Shown one piece after another: positions 41,773 through 53,730 of a stretch of DNA of 64,000 nucleotides (positions are counted from its first letter, which is position 1; each line of letters begins with the position of its first letter). Source of the DNA: Icerya purchasi (taxonomy: Eukaryota > Arthropoda > Insecta > Hemiptera > Monophlebidae); assembly GCA_039619475.1 (NCBI GenBank), contig CM077115.1:41416944-41480943 (forward strand), in the 5' to 3' direction. The translations under genes and the position numbers were made by a program. The notes under the pieces are model-generated. The model did not search any database. It worked only from the letters and a program-made list of their open reading frames with translations, and had not been told where the DNA came from.

Positions 41773-42537
41773 GTGGACTCAGACCTTCCTGCAATACAAG
41801 TAGAAAACGATTCTATTTCACAATATTCATCCTTTACTAATTCTATCTCCTCTGCTCTAACACTGTCTTCCACACTCTGTCCTCAAGCCCGGAAAAGTCA
41901 TTCATTAAGGGCTTCATCATTGTGGTGGAATGGGGACTGCACAGCTGCTGTCAATCAAAGTTTGTCTAACTTTAAATCATTCCGCTCTCAACCTACTTTT
42001 AATAATTTCTTGACTTACAAGAGTTCGAACGCTAGAGCCAGATATATTCTCAAAAACGCCAAGAAAAATGCTTGGAAATCCTTTTGCTCTTCTTTTTCTC
42101 GATTGACTCCTATTTCCAAAGTGTGGAAGTTGGCTAAAGCTTTTAGAAATTCTATTTCCGAACGCCCGTCCAGCTCCAGTCTTCCTAAGGATACTCTTTC
42201 TTCTTTCTTTGACTCCATAGCTCCTGATTATGTCCCTAACTATGATGAAGTGGATTCTTTAATTCCTCCTTACCAATTATCAACTCATTTCCTTTCCTCT
42301 TACTTTTCCCTCTCTGAACTTCTTTCTTCCCTGAAAAACTCCTCCAACTCCTGTCCGGGCCATGATAAAATTTCTTACTCCATCCTCAAAAACCTATCTG
42401 TAAAGTCTCTCAAAATTCTTTTAATCATTTTCAATTCCTTCCTACAGTCTGGTTCTATTTCTGATTTATGGAGAAGACCTTCGTTGTTATCCCTATTCCC
42501 AAGAATAATTTCTTTGCCCTTCGGCCTATTTCTTTAA
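41773..42537 (+). pseudogene. LINE B ORF2 part 1: linker and N-terminal RT
   Basis: A 254-codon open piece. The coding sense is preserved up to about 42470 (SISDLW); after that the frame is wrong, and the true continuation lies in another frame (EKTFVVIPIPKNN). The same frame break is present in LINE A. Confidence 0.85.
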
Positions 42538-42644
42538 CTTCTTGTCTAAGGAAACTCTTTGAAAGCATGCTTAACAAACGGCTTGTCTGGTGGGTGGAAC
42601 ACAATAACTTGCTTCCATAAAACCAGTTCGGTTTTCGTCCCGGC

Positions 42645-44237
42645 TTGGTCCCTTCAGATTGTATCAGTCTTTTCCTTGCTGACATTTATAAATCATTTAT
42701 TTCCAAAGAATTCACAATTGCAGCTTTTATTGATGTAGCCAGTGCATACGAAAGCGTCCATCTTCCCACGCTCAAAAACGTTATGATGTCTTTAAATATC
42801 CCTGCATCCATATCCTTCCTAATTATCAATCTTTTTCAAAGTAGAACTCTCCTCCTTTCTGCTCCTTCCTTTTTCGCCTCAAGGAAGGTCTTCCAGAGCC
42901 TTCCGCAAGGTTCTTGCCTTAGCCCTACTTTATTTAATTTATATGTTTCCAAAATTGGTTTTCTCTCCTTAAAATCCAAAACTTTATTTTTTGCAGATGA
43001 TATCCTTGTTTACTCCTCTTCCCGTAATCTTCTAGTTGCCAATGAGGAACTAAACAGCTCCTTAAGTACTCTAGAAGAGGCCCTTTCTAACATTCATCTC
43101 TTCATTTCCGCTCCAAAATCAGCAGCTGTAGTCTTCACCTTTCGACCTTACAACCCGGGCTCATTTGAAATAAATCTTAAAAATCATTCCATTCCAATAG
43201 TCAGTTCTTTTCGTTATCTGGGTATCACTTTATCCCCTCGTCTGTCTTTCCATGAACATATCAGCCATTTATATGCTTCCTCGCTTAAAGTTTTAAACCT
43301 TCTTAAAGCTCTCTCACCTACGAGATGGGGAGGCGATCCTTCTGTGTTAATAATGTTGTATAAATCTCTCATACGCTCTAGATTGGATTATTGCAGCTTC
43401 TTATATGGCAACGCTTCCAAATCCGTTCTCTACAAATTAGATCGCCTCCAAAACAGTTGTCTTCGGCTTTGTCTCGGAGCTCTGAGGTCATCTCCTATCC
43501 CAGCCATTCTATCTGAATCCAATATCTGTCCTCTGTTCATCCGAAGATCTTATTTGGGTTATCGCTTTCTCATTAAACGTTTTTCCACTTCCTCGTCAAA
43601 TATCAGTACCTCTTATTCTTTTATCCTTCGTCACTGGCGTTTTTCCTCCAATAAAATTCCTATACTATCTCATATATCGTTTCGCCTTTCTAAATTTTCC
43701 CCTTTTGTCATTCCTCATCACAAGCTTCCATTTTTTTCTTACGTCTATTCCAAATTGTTAAAGCCACCAAATATCATCTTCATGCCATGCTTCCTTAAAT
43801 CCTCTCCCTCTCATATCGTCAGTATGGAATTTAATAATACAATAAACTCTCTATTCCGTGATCACTCTTTAATTTTTACTGACGGATCGAAGAGCCCGAT
43901 CGGAGTTGGGGCGGCATTCTTGTGCCCTCAGTTCTTTCATTCTCGGTCTTTTAGACTTCCGTCCTTTTGTTCTGTCTTTACTGCAGAATCTATTGCCATT
44001 CTACAAGCCATTATTTATATTTCCTCTTCTGCAAGTTTTTCCAAATTCCTTATTGTTTCTGATTCTTTAAGTGTTCTTCTAGCGCTATCTCCACCTTCCC
44101 TTTCTCCTTCCACTGATGCTATTATCCTTTCTATTCGTTCTCTTCTTCATGATCTATCCTCATCGACGCGTGCCCAGATTAACTTTCTTTGGATTCCAGG
44201 ACATGCATGGAAATGTAGCCGTCGACCTCCTTGCTAA
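42645..44237 (+). pseudogene. LINE B ORF2 part 2: reverse transcriptase and RNase H
   Basis: A 530-codon open piece from VPSDCISLFLADIYKSF to FLWIPGHAWK. It contains RT motifs A (FIDVASAYES), B (LPQGSCLSP) and C (FADD), the thumb, and RNase H with FTDGSK, TAESIAI and VSDSLS. Its apparent start codon is internal: the ORF really extends upstream through the shared TAA. Function would be target-primed reverse transcription in the nucleus. The missing endonuclease and the stop make it inactive. Confidence 0.88.
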
Positions 44238-44944
44238 AGCTGCTGTTTCCAATGGGAATTTTATTAGTAGGGTTCCAGCACACAACTTTCTTCTTCCAAC
44301 TAAATCCTGCCATCTTAGGCATTCTGTTTATGTTTCTCTTTTCGCTAATCCTAATTCCTTTTATCTCTTGATTAATCCTGTTCCTCCCCCTCGTCCTTGG
44401 TTCTATGAGTTTCCCAGTTTGCGTCGGTCCATAATTACTAAATTATCTCGCCTCCGTTTCTCGCATAGTCTCCTTCCTTCTTCACTAAATCGCTTTTCCT
44501 CGGCTACATCTCCTAATTATCCACTGGATCCTGAAGGTTCCCAGTATGTTTGCGATGCGAATCACGTGCTCTTCGAGTGCTCCGGTTTATCTCGCGAGCG
44601 TGAGTTACTTTATTGTCATCTTTTAAAGCTTGGTCTTCCTGCTCCTTTCAACGCCTCTTATGTTCTTTCTCTCTACCTACTATCTCTGTTGTTCCTGTCC
44701 TAGGGGTGTTCCTTGATTCTATTGTCGACAGAATAAAAATATAATTTCTATTCTATTCCATGTATCTATTCCTTTTTGCTGGGCTAATGCTCTTTGCTAG
44801 CAAACCCAGGGGGGGGTAAAAAAAAAAATTAATTTTTTGTAGTTAGCATCAAATTTATATTAAAATAATAATTAATAAAAACTGCATTAAATGTTCATTA
44901 AATTGTTCCTAGACATTGTAATATGAATTTGATTCCGACTCTAA

Positions 44945-45158
44945 TTAAGGTATCAGTGTTGTATAAGAATTACGGTATCACCACTTAAGTGTTATCATCA
45001 CTCTGATATATATATTTTCTTATCGGGAGTAATTATTTTTTACTTTTTAGTGCATTTTTTATTCAATTACTTTTTACTTTCTAGTGCATTTTTTTATTCA
45101 ATTTTTATAATAAACCTTGAAGTCGGTATTTATTTTTTGTAAAAAAACATTTTATATT
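44945..45158 (-). repeat. Right arm of the long inverted repeat around LINE B
   Basis: Reverse complement of 41596-41752, with an internal tandem duplication of about 36 bp (TTTTTACTTTCTAGTGCA against TTTTTACTTTTTAGTGCA). The pair forms a fold-back structure whose loop was later invaded by LINE B. Confidence 0.85.
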
Positions 45159-45184
45159 TATATAAAATACTATCAAATCACATT

Positions 45185-45424
45185 TTCTTGAGTGTTCTGC
45201 TTTTTCTGCGGAACGCTTTTCCCTTTATTTACTCCGCTTAAAGTTAAGGCTTCCTTCTCCCTATTGTGCTTCCTACATCCTGTCCTTTCCTTTTCAGTCT
45301 GTTGTCCCTGTCATTAGTTCCTTCATTTCGGCTATTTCCGATCGAATTAAGATCTAATTAGTTAACTGTTCTTCCTATTGTTTCTCTGGGTGCGTTGACA
45401 AGCCAAAAAGAAGAAAAAAAAAAA
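45185..45424 (+). mobile_element. I-like LINE 3' end fragment (tail copy 1)
   Basis: CTCCCTATTGTGCTTCCTAC, CATCCTGTCCTTTCC, CGATCGAATTAAGATCTAA and GTTGACAAGCCAAAAAGAAG then A-run. It aligns with 56217-56442 and resembles the LINE B C-terminus (RLPSPYCASYILSFPF against LPAPFNASYVLSL), but is a different family. Confidence 0.75.
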
Positions 45425-45697
45425 CCTATTTTGCCTCATGCGTCTTTTAAAATCCGTTTTATTCAAATTCTTTTTCTCGTTGGAGCAACAAATGATGTTG
45501 TAGGTCTTAATGCGAATTCTCGACTGTTCACGTCGTAAAAACCTACTTTCTTTATAGGTTTAGGATTGAATGAGATTATTTCACATTGCTCATTATCTTC
45601 GTTAGTTTAATTAAAATTATGTGAGGCCACTATCTCGTTGATACGACTTTGTCTCTTTCGCTCTGGACAGGAACTGTCTACAACCGTTTGTTGACTT

Positions 45698-46460
45698 TTA
45701 TATGTAAAAGACGTAAGTTGAATTTAGGCTAATGCAGGATTTTTCAGTATGATCAATCTCGCCACACTTTAGGTATCTATTGTTCCCCCTACATTGTTTA
45801 GCAAGGTGTCGACATCTCAAACACCTGTAATACTGACAAACCCGCCGGACAGGTGGCTCACATGTAAATCTCACACTTCGTAAATAGATGCGAAACTTAA
45901 TAGAGAGTTTGTCTTTCAAAGGAAACAAGAACAGAGCAGCTTGGTACATCGGTTAATTTTAAAAGGCTGACATTCTATTATCTTCAGAATTTCTTTCTTA
46001 CTCTATTCAATGATAACGCCTCTTGATCACTCCTCGATGAGTACTATAATATCCATTTCGTGCTAGCAAAGTATGTTACTACAAACCACACTATTTTTTC
46101 TGTACAGGGGAAGGAAGAGATGAATAATAACCAGATTCCCGGAAACTTTTTTAATTTATTTAATACTTTTAGACATGTTATTTTTGCGTGACATCTCGAC
46201 TACTTTCAATGCGCTAATCCCTTCCACATAACGTTTTTCTACGAATATTTTAAAACGTTCATTGTTGTTGTAGTCGTTGTTAACCGGATAACGATTAATT
46301 ATTTCTCCATTAGACTGATAAATATTGCTATGATTATTATTACTGAGTTTGCTCGAATTAATATTTTCTTTCTTACTCTCGCTAATACGACTATTATCGT
46401 TATTATCACTATAGCTGTTATCATAAAAATTATCAACAGCTATATTACCATTCTCACTTA
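45698..46460 (-). pseudogene. LINE ORF1 (Gag-like, CCHC zinc knuckles) relic
   Basis: On the minus strand, an Asn/Ser-rich N-terminus (NNHSNIYQSNGEIINRYP) is followed by RFKIFVEKRYVEGISALKVV, then, after stops and shifts, ECQPFKINRCTKL. Next come IKFRIYLRSVRFTCEPPVRR and zinc knuckles CLRCRHLAKQCRGN and CGEIDHTEKSC (45870-45740). This is the nucleic-acid-binding ORF1 protein of I/R1-type LINEs. No ORF2 follows on this strand, so it is an isolated fragment. Confidence 0.75.
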
Positions 46461-46711
46461 ATATTTACAGAAATATCCCCGAACGAGCAGGAATATGCAC
46501 TACTTACATTCTGTACATTATCTATGTATGAATTGAATCCGGAATGTCGTCAAATGTAAGAGATAAAAATAGTTAAAACAAGGTTTTGTACTATTTCCAC
46601 TAAGTTACGTGCGTCACATGATGAGTTATATGTGTGTGTACAACAACTACGAATGAAAATGTGCGTAGAAACTTCAAACGATGTAACAAAATGAATAAGA
46701 AACGAATCGCT

Positions 46712-46798
46712 AATAATAGTCCGACCGGTTTCGTTAATACATATTCATGGACTAATTTTGTTTTTTGTTGTATTAACGAAACCGGTCGGACTATTATT
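46712..46798. repeat. Perfect 29-bp hairpin
   Basis: Arms 46712-46740 and 46770-46798 are exact reverse complements (GTATTAACGAAACCGGTCGG and onward) around a 29-nt spacer. No element termini or TSD were recognised at the edges. Confidence 0.9.
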
Positions 46799-47116
46799 GT
46801 AATTATTTTATTTATTTATTTTATTCAATGATTTAATTCGTTTAACATAATTAATTAGTATATAAACAATGTTATATTTGTGAATTTGTGAATAATATGA
46901 TGTTCGTGTAGAAATAAAATATAACATTAGTAACCCCGTTCGATAGACAGTTCATTTGTATTTATAACATATACATATATATATATATATTTACGGTTTA
47001 CGGAAGAAAGAAAAACGTATAATGAATAAGTTTATTATTATTAGTGCATTAACTGAAGTGATATTTTATGCACAGAACGCTTTTAGTAAGTTTAAAGGTT
47101 GGTTGACAACCTTTAA

Positions 47117-48122
47117 CCCGAAGTCATTGTGGCGGCCAAACAGAATACGGCCGTTGTGGCCGGGTATCTAATATACCCATGTACATATATTATTGTAAAC
47201 TAAATCAATCTTATGTCAATATTAGTTTTATTTATTATTAGGGAAATAGGCAGTTATATACATTATTTATGAAAATTAAACATTTATTTATTATAAAATG
47301 AGCGTATAATCATCAAAAATTGAAAAAACTGAACATTTTTCTCCTGAGATAAATTTGTTAGAACCTAACTTAAAATAGATATATTTAAAAACACAAAAAA
47401 TAATAACAATTTAGGTACAAAACATAAAATGGTTGTTTTTAACACGTTAACATCAAATTACGTAAAACAAAGCTTATTTATTACTTATATACTGAGTTAA
47501 TCGCTATAGAGATCAACGCAACTTTGGCATACTGGGAAATAATGCATAGAAATAGGCTTTTTACATTAATTGCAATTATGCCCCTTGTTTTTTTGTCTTT
47601 GGCAGAAGGACACAGTCTTTACATTTCGTATATGTTTTCCAACTTTCATTCGGAGGGTAAATCATAGTGTTTCCCCAACTTGTTCGTGAATACGTAAGCC
47701 TCTCGGTAAGTTCTCCATACTCTTCCTCACTCGTCGTCTGAACAAAACTGTCCACTTTCACTGTTGTGTACAAGCTTGTTCAAACAAGGCTAGAAGTCGA
47801 CTTTGTTCATTTTCGTATGGCATCGTTCGTAAAATTATGAAAAAGGATATGCAATTTATCAATAAACGATAAAAAAAACAATAAACACGTTGCATATATA
47901 AATGTTACGATTGTGGCCGGGTATAACGTACCCGCGCGCTCTTCACAGACGTGAAAAGTACACACCGTAGCCGCAGTGACACTAAATAGAATAGCTAATA
48001 CTCTGAAAGAGGTCAACGACCGCAGCTACTGTGAGCGGAAAATAACGCGCGATTATTTTCTTTTACAGGGGTATTAGGGTTTTAAAAACCCCGTCGGGTA
48101 TTAGATGCCACAATGACAACCG
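47117..48122 (-). mobile_element. piggyBac-type element remnant with TTAA TSD
   Basis: TTAA (47113-47116) then CCCGAAGTCATTGTGGC; at the other end GCCACAATGACAACCG then TTAA (48123-48126). The ends are imperfect inverted repeats sharing GTCATTGTGGC. Subterminal GTTGTGGCCGGGTAT (about 47152) recurs as GATTGTGGCCGGGTAT (about 47910). At 1006 bp it is far shorter than an autonomous piggyBac and keeps only a transposase tail. Confidence 0.78.
47480..47773 (-). pseudogene. piggyBac transposase C-terminal relic
   Basis: Minus-strand piece with TERLTYSRTSWGNTMIYPPN, SWKTYTKCKDCVLLPKTKKQ, then further C/H residues in another frame (about 47575-47520). The proline-containing lead-in and the CxxC start of a cysteine-rich tail resemble the C-terminal zinc-binding domain of piggyBac-like transposases. 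Evidence is modest; the element ends support it. Confidence 0.5.
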
Positions 48123-48126
48123 TTAA

Positions 48127-50250
48127 TTCTGCCGCTAATTTCTTTATCTTCAGTTGTAGCCTGGATAAAACCGTTTTTTCCGAAATTTTCTACGAATAAA
48201 TAACATTCTTTTTTTTTTTAGGTATTTGTGTACTCGACTTGGTTCATTTCTTTTGTTTTTGAAGTGATTTGTTGACTATTTTGATTTGAAATAGAATGTC
48301 CTATCTAACTACTAAAGAAACTAAAAAAATGAAATCTTGTGGCGCCCTCGTGTGCTTATTTTCGGATTACAATTCTAAATTTGTAATAACTCAATCTCAC
48401 GAATATCAGCTATTTTATATCCTATCAGCTTAGCAGTAATTATTTCTGTTTCCCGCACAGGTTTTATAAATGTGGAAATTTTAAACCCCTTCTATTTTGG
48501 CGCAGCAATTACTTTCGTCTGGTGGCGGTGATAATTTTTGGAATACGACTCTGGTAAAAGTTATAACACTCCGTTTATTGAAATGCTCAGCGTTAATTGT
48601 AATGTGACCATACAGCGGAGCTGGGGGGTAAAAGTGTTACAACTTGTGTAAACTAATAATTTTCCGAATGGTACCCCTAAGCGGCTGCCTAGGATCGCCA
48701 AAAAAGACCGGGAGCACTGACTGTACATAAATAGAATGTGAGATTACTAAATTAATGTAAAAAAAGTAGCGCGATATGGTCGCATAAAGGCGCTAAAAAG
48801 AAGAAGAACAATGCTTTAACAATAGAGAACAATAACAAAAATAATTAATACGTCAACTGAAAAAGTTTTTTTAAAACCTACGTATATAAGAAGAACGGTG
48901 ATAAACATTAATACATAATTAGAGATCAATTATTGCTATATTAATAATTGCAAAATTTCAGTACTTTGAGCAATTCACTTGAGCAATTGTCTTGAAAAGA
49001 GTAAAATAGAACATAATCGTCAAATGGATTCCGACAATGTAAATCAACAGCAACATTACTCAAAATGTAATTTATTTATTATTCGAAATTTTAACGTAAT
49101 TGAACAAATGGTTACTAGTTTGCTTAGTCAATAGAATTATTTTAGCCTGCGCGATAATTAATTTCTAGCTTTTGCGATCTGATTTAACTTTCGACATGTC
49201 AAGAAAAAACTTTCGCTTAATTTAAATTTGTGTCCCGCGGAATAACTTCTCCACTGTATACGCAATTGAGAAACAAAGTCGAGTTTTTGTAAAAAGAAAT
49301 CGAAATGAACAGTTTGGTCCGTATTATCAGCTGAAAATATCATTATACTGCTGTGCAAATCTTATTTCAGTAAGCTCCTTCCGTATTGAATGTAGGCAAA
49401 CATACAAGTACACGTGTACATATGTATGTAGATTTTTTTACTCCGAACAAGTTGATAAAGCGCGAATGTTAACTTGCAACTTTACGACTAATCAACCAGT
49501 TCGCCGAACACGTATAAAACAAAACCTAAAACTTAAAAAGAAATGAACGACAGATATGGTAAAATTCGAAGATAGCCCGAAGCAGCAGAATGAAATGAGG
49601 GCGAACAAAAACCATTCCAAACGTCCAAATTTTTTTCATAGAGCTTGCTGGCTACGATAATGAAAATCTCGATGCACACATTCAACCATTCCAGCCAACA
49701 GTGCAACTTAACGTTTTCAAACGTTCTGCGCTCGTATCAAAATGCCAGCAGCTGCAACCAACAGGGTACCTCTCACATCGAAAATTTGAAAAGATTTATC
49801 CGGTTGAAGCGCTTCGTTGTTATTTTTGAGCGCATTTCAATTACGGTATCGCACTCGCACACCGCTAGACTAGTACACGGTATGAATTGTACTGCTGTTT
49901 GCTTGTTGAGAATGTATTTCTATTTTCCGATTAGTGTTCAAAATTTTAAAAAATTCGCGGCTTTTTTCAAGCCGTAAAATAAATTCATCATCCGCGGTAT
50001 TCCCGACAAGAGGAGAATAATGAGTTGTTCAAAGTGATGGAAGTTTTTTTTACTAATAATCCGTATCATAGCCATTGTAGATAAATGCGAATAATAACGT
50101 TTTCTTAAACATTTTTTGACATCGTAGTTGTAGCCGTAGCGATTACATATAAAAACTTGCTTTTAAATTGTAGGGGGACAAAGTGGCTAATCAAAGACCC
50201 ACACACTCTGGAATATTCTATATTCTAGAATACACACTACCTTATTGATG
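48127..50250. other. Non-coding, no gene recognised
   Basis: Open frames at 49158-49358 and 49645-49977 resemble no known protein and overlap no repeat copy. No exon with credible splice sites and similarity was found. Confidence 0.45.
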
Positions 50251-50589
50251 AATTCATGTCCTTTTCAAACAAAAAATATGAATTACTGTCTTACGCTGAC
50301 GACTTATGTATTCCGCTCAGTATTAATAGGTACTACACCGATTTTTTAGAAACCGGAAATTTTTATTTCATTTTATTTTATTCTTGTATCGTAAGAATGA
50401 AATATAAAGATTTTTATTTTTCTTATCCACAGGCGATTTTTAAAAATGTTTCGAAATACTTGAAGATAACTTTTGTCCCGAGGTGAATAACAAAATGCCT
50501 ATAGATAACTTTTTTTTGTTTGAGAACCGCTTAGTAAAGTGTATACAGAATTAAAATTGCATCTTTTTAATAGCTGAGATTTTCAGGTA

Positions 50590-51735
50590 CGTACTTTAAA
50601 CGTATTTATACTTCCGCAAATTGCCGTGGGGAACAAACGGGATTTATTCCCCGGGGAAAAGTACTCCAGCTGTGTACGACAGATAGTAGAAGAACAGCGG
50701 GAATTTAAAACCGGAAGACAAATTTATGTTTCGTTCGCTATAAAAAAGCCATGGACTCCGTATAGTGGGAAAAACTGTGGGAAATTTCGAACGGAAAAGG
50801 AGTTCCGCGCGCATTTGATCTCGTTGTTGAAAAGACTACATGACAAAATTATGTTGGGAAAATAAGATCGGACGATATCAAATGTATTTCCGATCAAAAA
50901 GCAAATTACCTGTACTCTATAATGTATAGATACGGAATATACATATAGTAGAAAAAGTGCTGGATGGATAGCATGATTTAACTGCTACGGTCGTATTTCG
51001 GGAGGCGGACGACAATCTCATTTTAGCAAATTCTAAAGAGGAATTACAACGATTTATGTCAAACCGACAAAAACATCAGTGAAAAATATGGCCTATGGAG
51101 GAAAAGAGACTAATGATTATCGGTCGCACAGGGAACACACTCAATCGAAGGAAGAAAAAAGTTGATGATTACAATTACTTAGTGTCTTTGATTGTGAGCA
51201 ACGAAAGTTGCGAAGGAGCAATTAAAGAGACGCCTGACGCTGGCAAGACACGCTACCGCGAAATTAGCAAAGATTTAGAAATGAAATCACTAAGAGCGGA
51301 ATAAAGTTAAACTGACCGATACTTTAATTTTTCCAATATAACGACATACGGAAAAACACGGAGTGTAAAAAGGTGTAGATGCCGCCGGGAGAATTGACGC
51401 GTTGGAAATGTATATAGGAGAGAGCGCTTAAGCCTGGACAGCATACTGGACAAATAGGTCGATATTGAGTGATTTGGAAATTGATGCACGATTACGAACG
51501 CGAATCAATAGGAATGCGGTAACATTTTTGTAACAAGAAATAAATACCGGGTCACTTATACGTACAATTCTACCGGGAGTAGACAAAGAAACAGAGGAAG
51601 GTGTCCCTTGGACTGATTGGATGAAACAAAGAACTGGACTTCCAATGGAAACGGCTGCAAGGATGGCGAGATGTTGCGAGCAGTGGAAGAAAGTAGCTCA
51701 TGGTGTTTCATATTAATGTCGTTTTTGATGCAATG
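50590..51735 (+). pseudogene. RTE-like LINE reverse transcriptase relic
   Basis: Plus strand. CVRQIVEEQREFKTGRQIYV resembles the RT finger/motif A lead (IxEQRREFN..LYVAFID), and FRTEKEFRAHLISLLKRLHD the following palm segment. EADDNLILANSKEELQRFM (about 51005-51060) matches RT motif C (YADDxxLLAxSxEELQ), with the Tyr lost. Then KRLMIIGRTGNTLNRRKKKV and LVSLIVSNESCEGAIK correspond to the KVMxINR...YLGS region. The tail VPWTDWMKQRTGLPMETAAR with EQWKKVAHGV (about 51606-51705) resembles the RTE C-terminus (RWxDxxK...W+KLV). Many frame changes; a dead, 5'-truncated copy. Confidence 0.72.
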
Positions 51736-53451
51736 CCTTTGTAATGGACTGAGAAAAACGAAATGAGGTTACCTAATGTACGACAGTTCTTTAAACCGTA
51801 CCGTGTATGAGTTCCCGTTATTTACGTTATTTTTCGGATAATACAGCCGTTTTGAGTTTTTTTTTTTTTTTTTTAGTTAGAATCGAATCGTTACCAACAA
51901 ACGGTAGATTTGCGCCGGTGATTTATTTTTTTACCGTTATCATGTAATATTTACAGTCAGTTGTTTTGATCGCAGGGTCGTACACGTAAGTTATTCTATT
52001 TTATGGTCTGTTAAAGTTCCGTTTCATGAGATACTTACATTAAAAATAAAAATAAACTTTTACCAGCTGTATATAGAACTTTCTTTGAAAGTAGAAAATC
52101 ACAGCGGATTTTTTAAACAATATTTGTAAAATATGTCGAATTCGCAACATTCGTTTAAAAAAAATACGATATCGATATAAACTTTTCGATTGTATAGCGA
52201 CATTCGAAATAATAACACTCGCCTACTAGATTAGTGCGGAATGTATTACACACCTGAAACTTGATTCTTTTTTTTCGTTAGCATTTACTATTAGATGTAT
52301 TTATTTCTCCGGTGTTATGAAAACGACTTAGTAATTATCGCGAGTCTTTATTATGCGATTTTAGCGTTATCTTTTAATCTTTTTTTTTTTTTTTTTTTTG
52401 CAATTTACAAAAATTTATCAACATCGATATTAGAATGAAACAAAAAGAGCGCTTACGACGAATTAAGTATTTTCGATCTTTTAGCTACTCGATTTTTAAA
52501 TAATATTTTTACACCAATCTCTGTCATAATAACACAGTTTTTAACAGTTTCCGGAAGTTCAATGTGAATCACAATAATATTATTAATTGGCCTCGCTGCT
52601 AATGTAATTTAATTTATTGTTATAGGAAATTTTAAATTTACTGAATTTAAAAAAAAAAAAAGACAACTAAATCGAGTTTAAAACAAGTTAATTTATTGTG
52701 ACCGGTTAAGATCGTCTCAATAATTACGCGGTTCTAGACATATTCCATGAATAACGTGCTTCATTTTTATTATTTTTTACCCTCCGCTATTTTATGTTAT
52801 GTTGTTTCAAAAATTAAACTCTCTCGCTTTTCGTTCTTCAAAATATCGGGCAACGCACTCTTATATCACAATAGTTTTTCTCTCCGAAATAACTAAATTA
52901 CTTTGAATTACTTAAAAACTTCCAGACGACCAAACAGTCCATAGATATGTGTGTACCGCAGGTAAGTAGAATCCACTTTTTCAAATCTCGTGTCACAAAA
53001 TTCTGTCGCCGTCTAAATTGCATACATTTACATGAAACGTACATATAAACATTGGTTTAAAAAAAACTGTGTTTCTCAATTATTTATACTGGAAATAGTG
53101 ATAAAATATACCGTACAATTTTCAATTTCGATTTTTAAGACGATTACGACGACTTGCCTTAGTTAAATAAAAAAGCCCCCCCCCTCTCGAGATTTACAAT
53201 TTATACACCGAATAATATTGTACATTTTATTATAACTAGCACCAGGCGAACAATTGAAATACACGGCTACATCGCGGTATTACAGTGTATTTACGTGCAT
53301 TATGAGTGAAATAAAAAAAAACAAAACAAAACAGTACATTATCGTTCATTAAATAAACAATAATAATTTAAATGATAAACTGTGAAATACGTATTTACGT
53401 TATCAAATTTCTGAACTAAACTTTTATTTTTTTATATGTACATGTATTTTA
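51736..53451. other. AT-rich, nothing recognised
   Basis: Long T runs (51860-51882, 52379-52400) and A runs. No coding similarity seen. Confidence 0.5.
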
Positions 53452-53730
53452 GGCAGCGTGGTAGAATAGTGATTAAGGTGCTTGGCTACCAAATCAGAGG
53501 TGTCTTAGGTTATCGAGACTGGTCTCGTCCTGGATCCGAATCGCTTTCAAGTGTACCCAGCCTGAAATAATTAGGTAACAGAGAAATCTGGGAAAGCAAA
53601 AGCGCATCCCAAGTAGAAAGGAACTGCCCTCCCCCACCCTACTCTCATTAGTGCCGTCCGGTTTAATACACTGTGAACCTTAACTTCACAATCCTGACAT
53701 CCTATCAAGGGTATCGGATTTACTTTACTT
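53452..53730 (+). mobile_element. SINE2 copy, plus strand
   Basis: A tRNA-like head GGCAGCGTGGTAGAATAGTG with GCTTGGCTACCAAATCAGAG, a body with GTACCCAGCCTG, TCATTAGTGCCGTCCGG and TGTGAACCTTAACTTCAC, and a 3' end TTTACTTTACTT. Matches the minus-strand copy at 27642-27886. ATATGTACAT-like sequence on both sides may be a diverged TSD. Confidence 0.82.

Larger units (their letters stand above)
41773..44820 (+). mobile_element. LINE B: I-like non-LTR retrotransposon lacking the endonuclease
   Basis: Plus-strand element between inverted repeat arms, A-tailed (GGGGGGGTAAAAAAAAA near 44820). It starts after the endonuclease domain. Coding order: linker (WWNGDCTAAVNQSLSNFKS, 41920-41980), early RT (SCPGHDKISYSILKNLS), a frameshift near 42475, and TAA at 42618-42620. 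RT continues with AFIDVASAYESV (motif A), LPQGSCLSPTLFNLYVS and FADDILVYSSS (catalytic), then YLGITLSPRLSFHEHI. RNase H has LIFTDGSKSPIGVGAAF (about 43868). A B-specific deletion near 44205 shifts frame before VAVDLLAKAAVSNGN. The C-terminal zone has ANHVLFECSGLSRE. Confidence 0.9.

Noticed and set aside
47807..48016. Small secreted-like protein (69 codons)
   Set aside because: The hydrophobic stretch is by chance; it overlaps piggyBac terminal DNA.
50256..50330. LSYADDLCIPLSIN as an RT active site
   Set aside because: YADD appears, but neighbouring RT motifs do not fit, and the genuine motif-C remnant of this LINE lies at about 51005. It could be a separate fragment but is unsupported.
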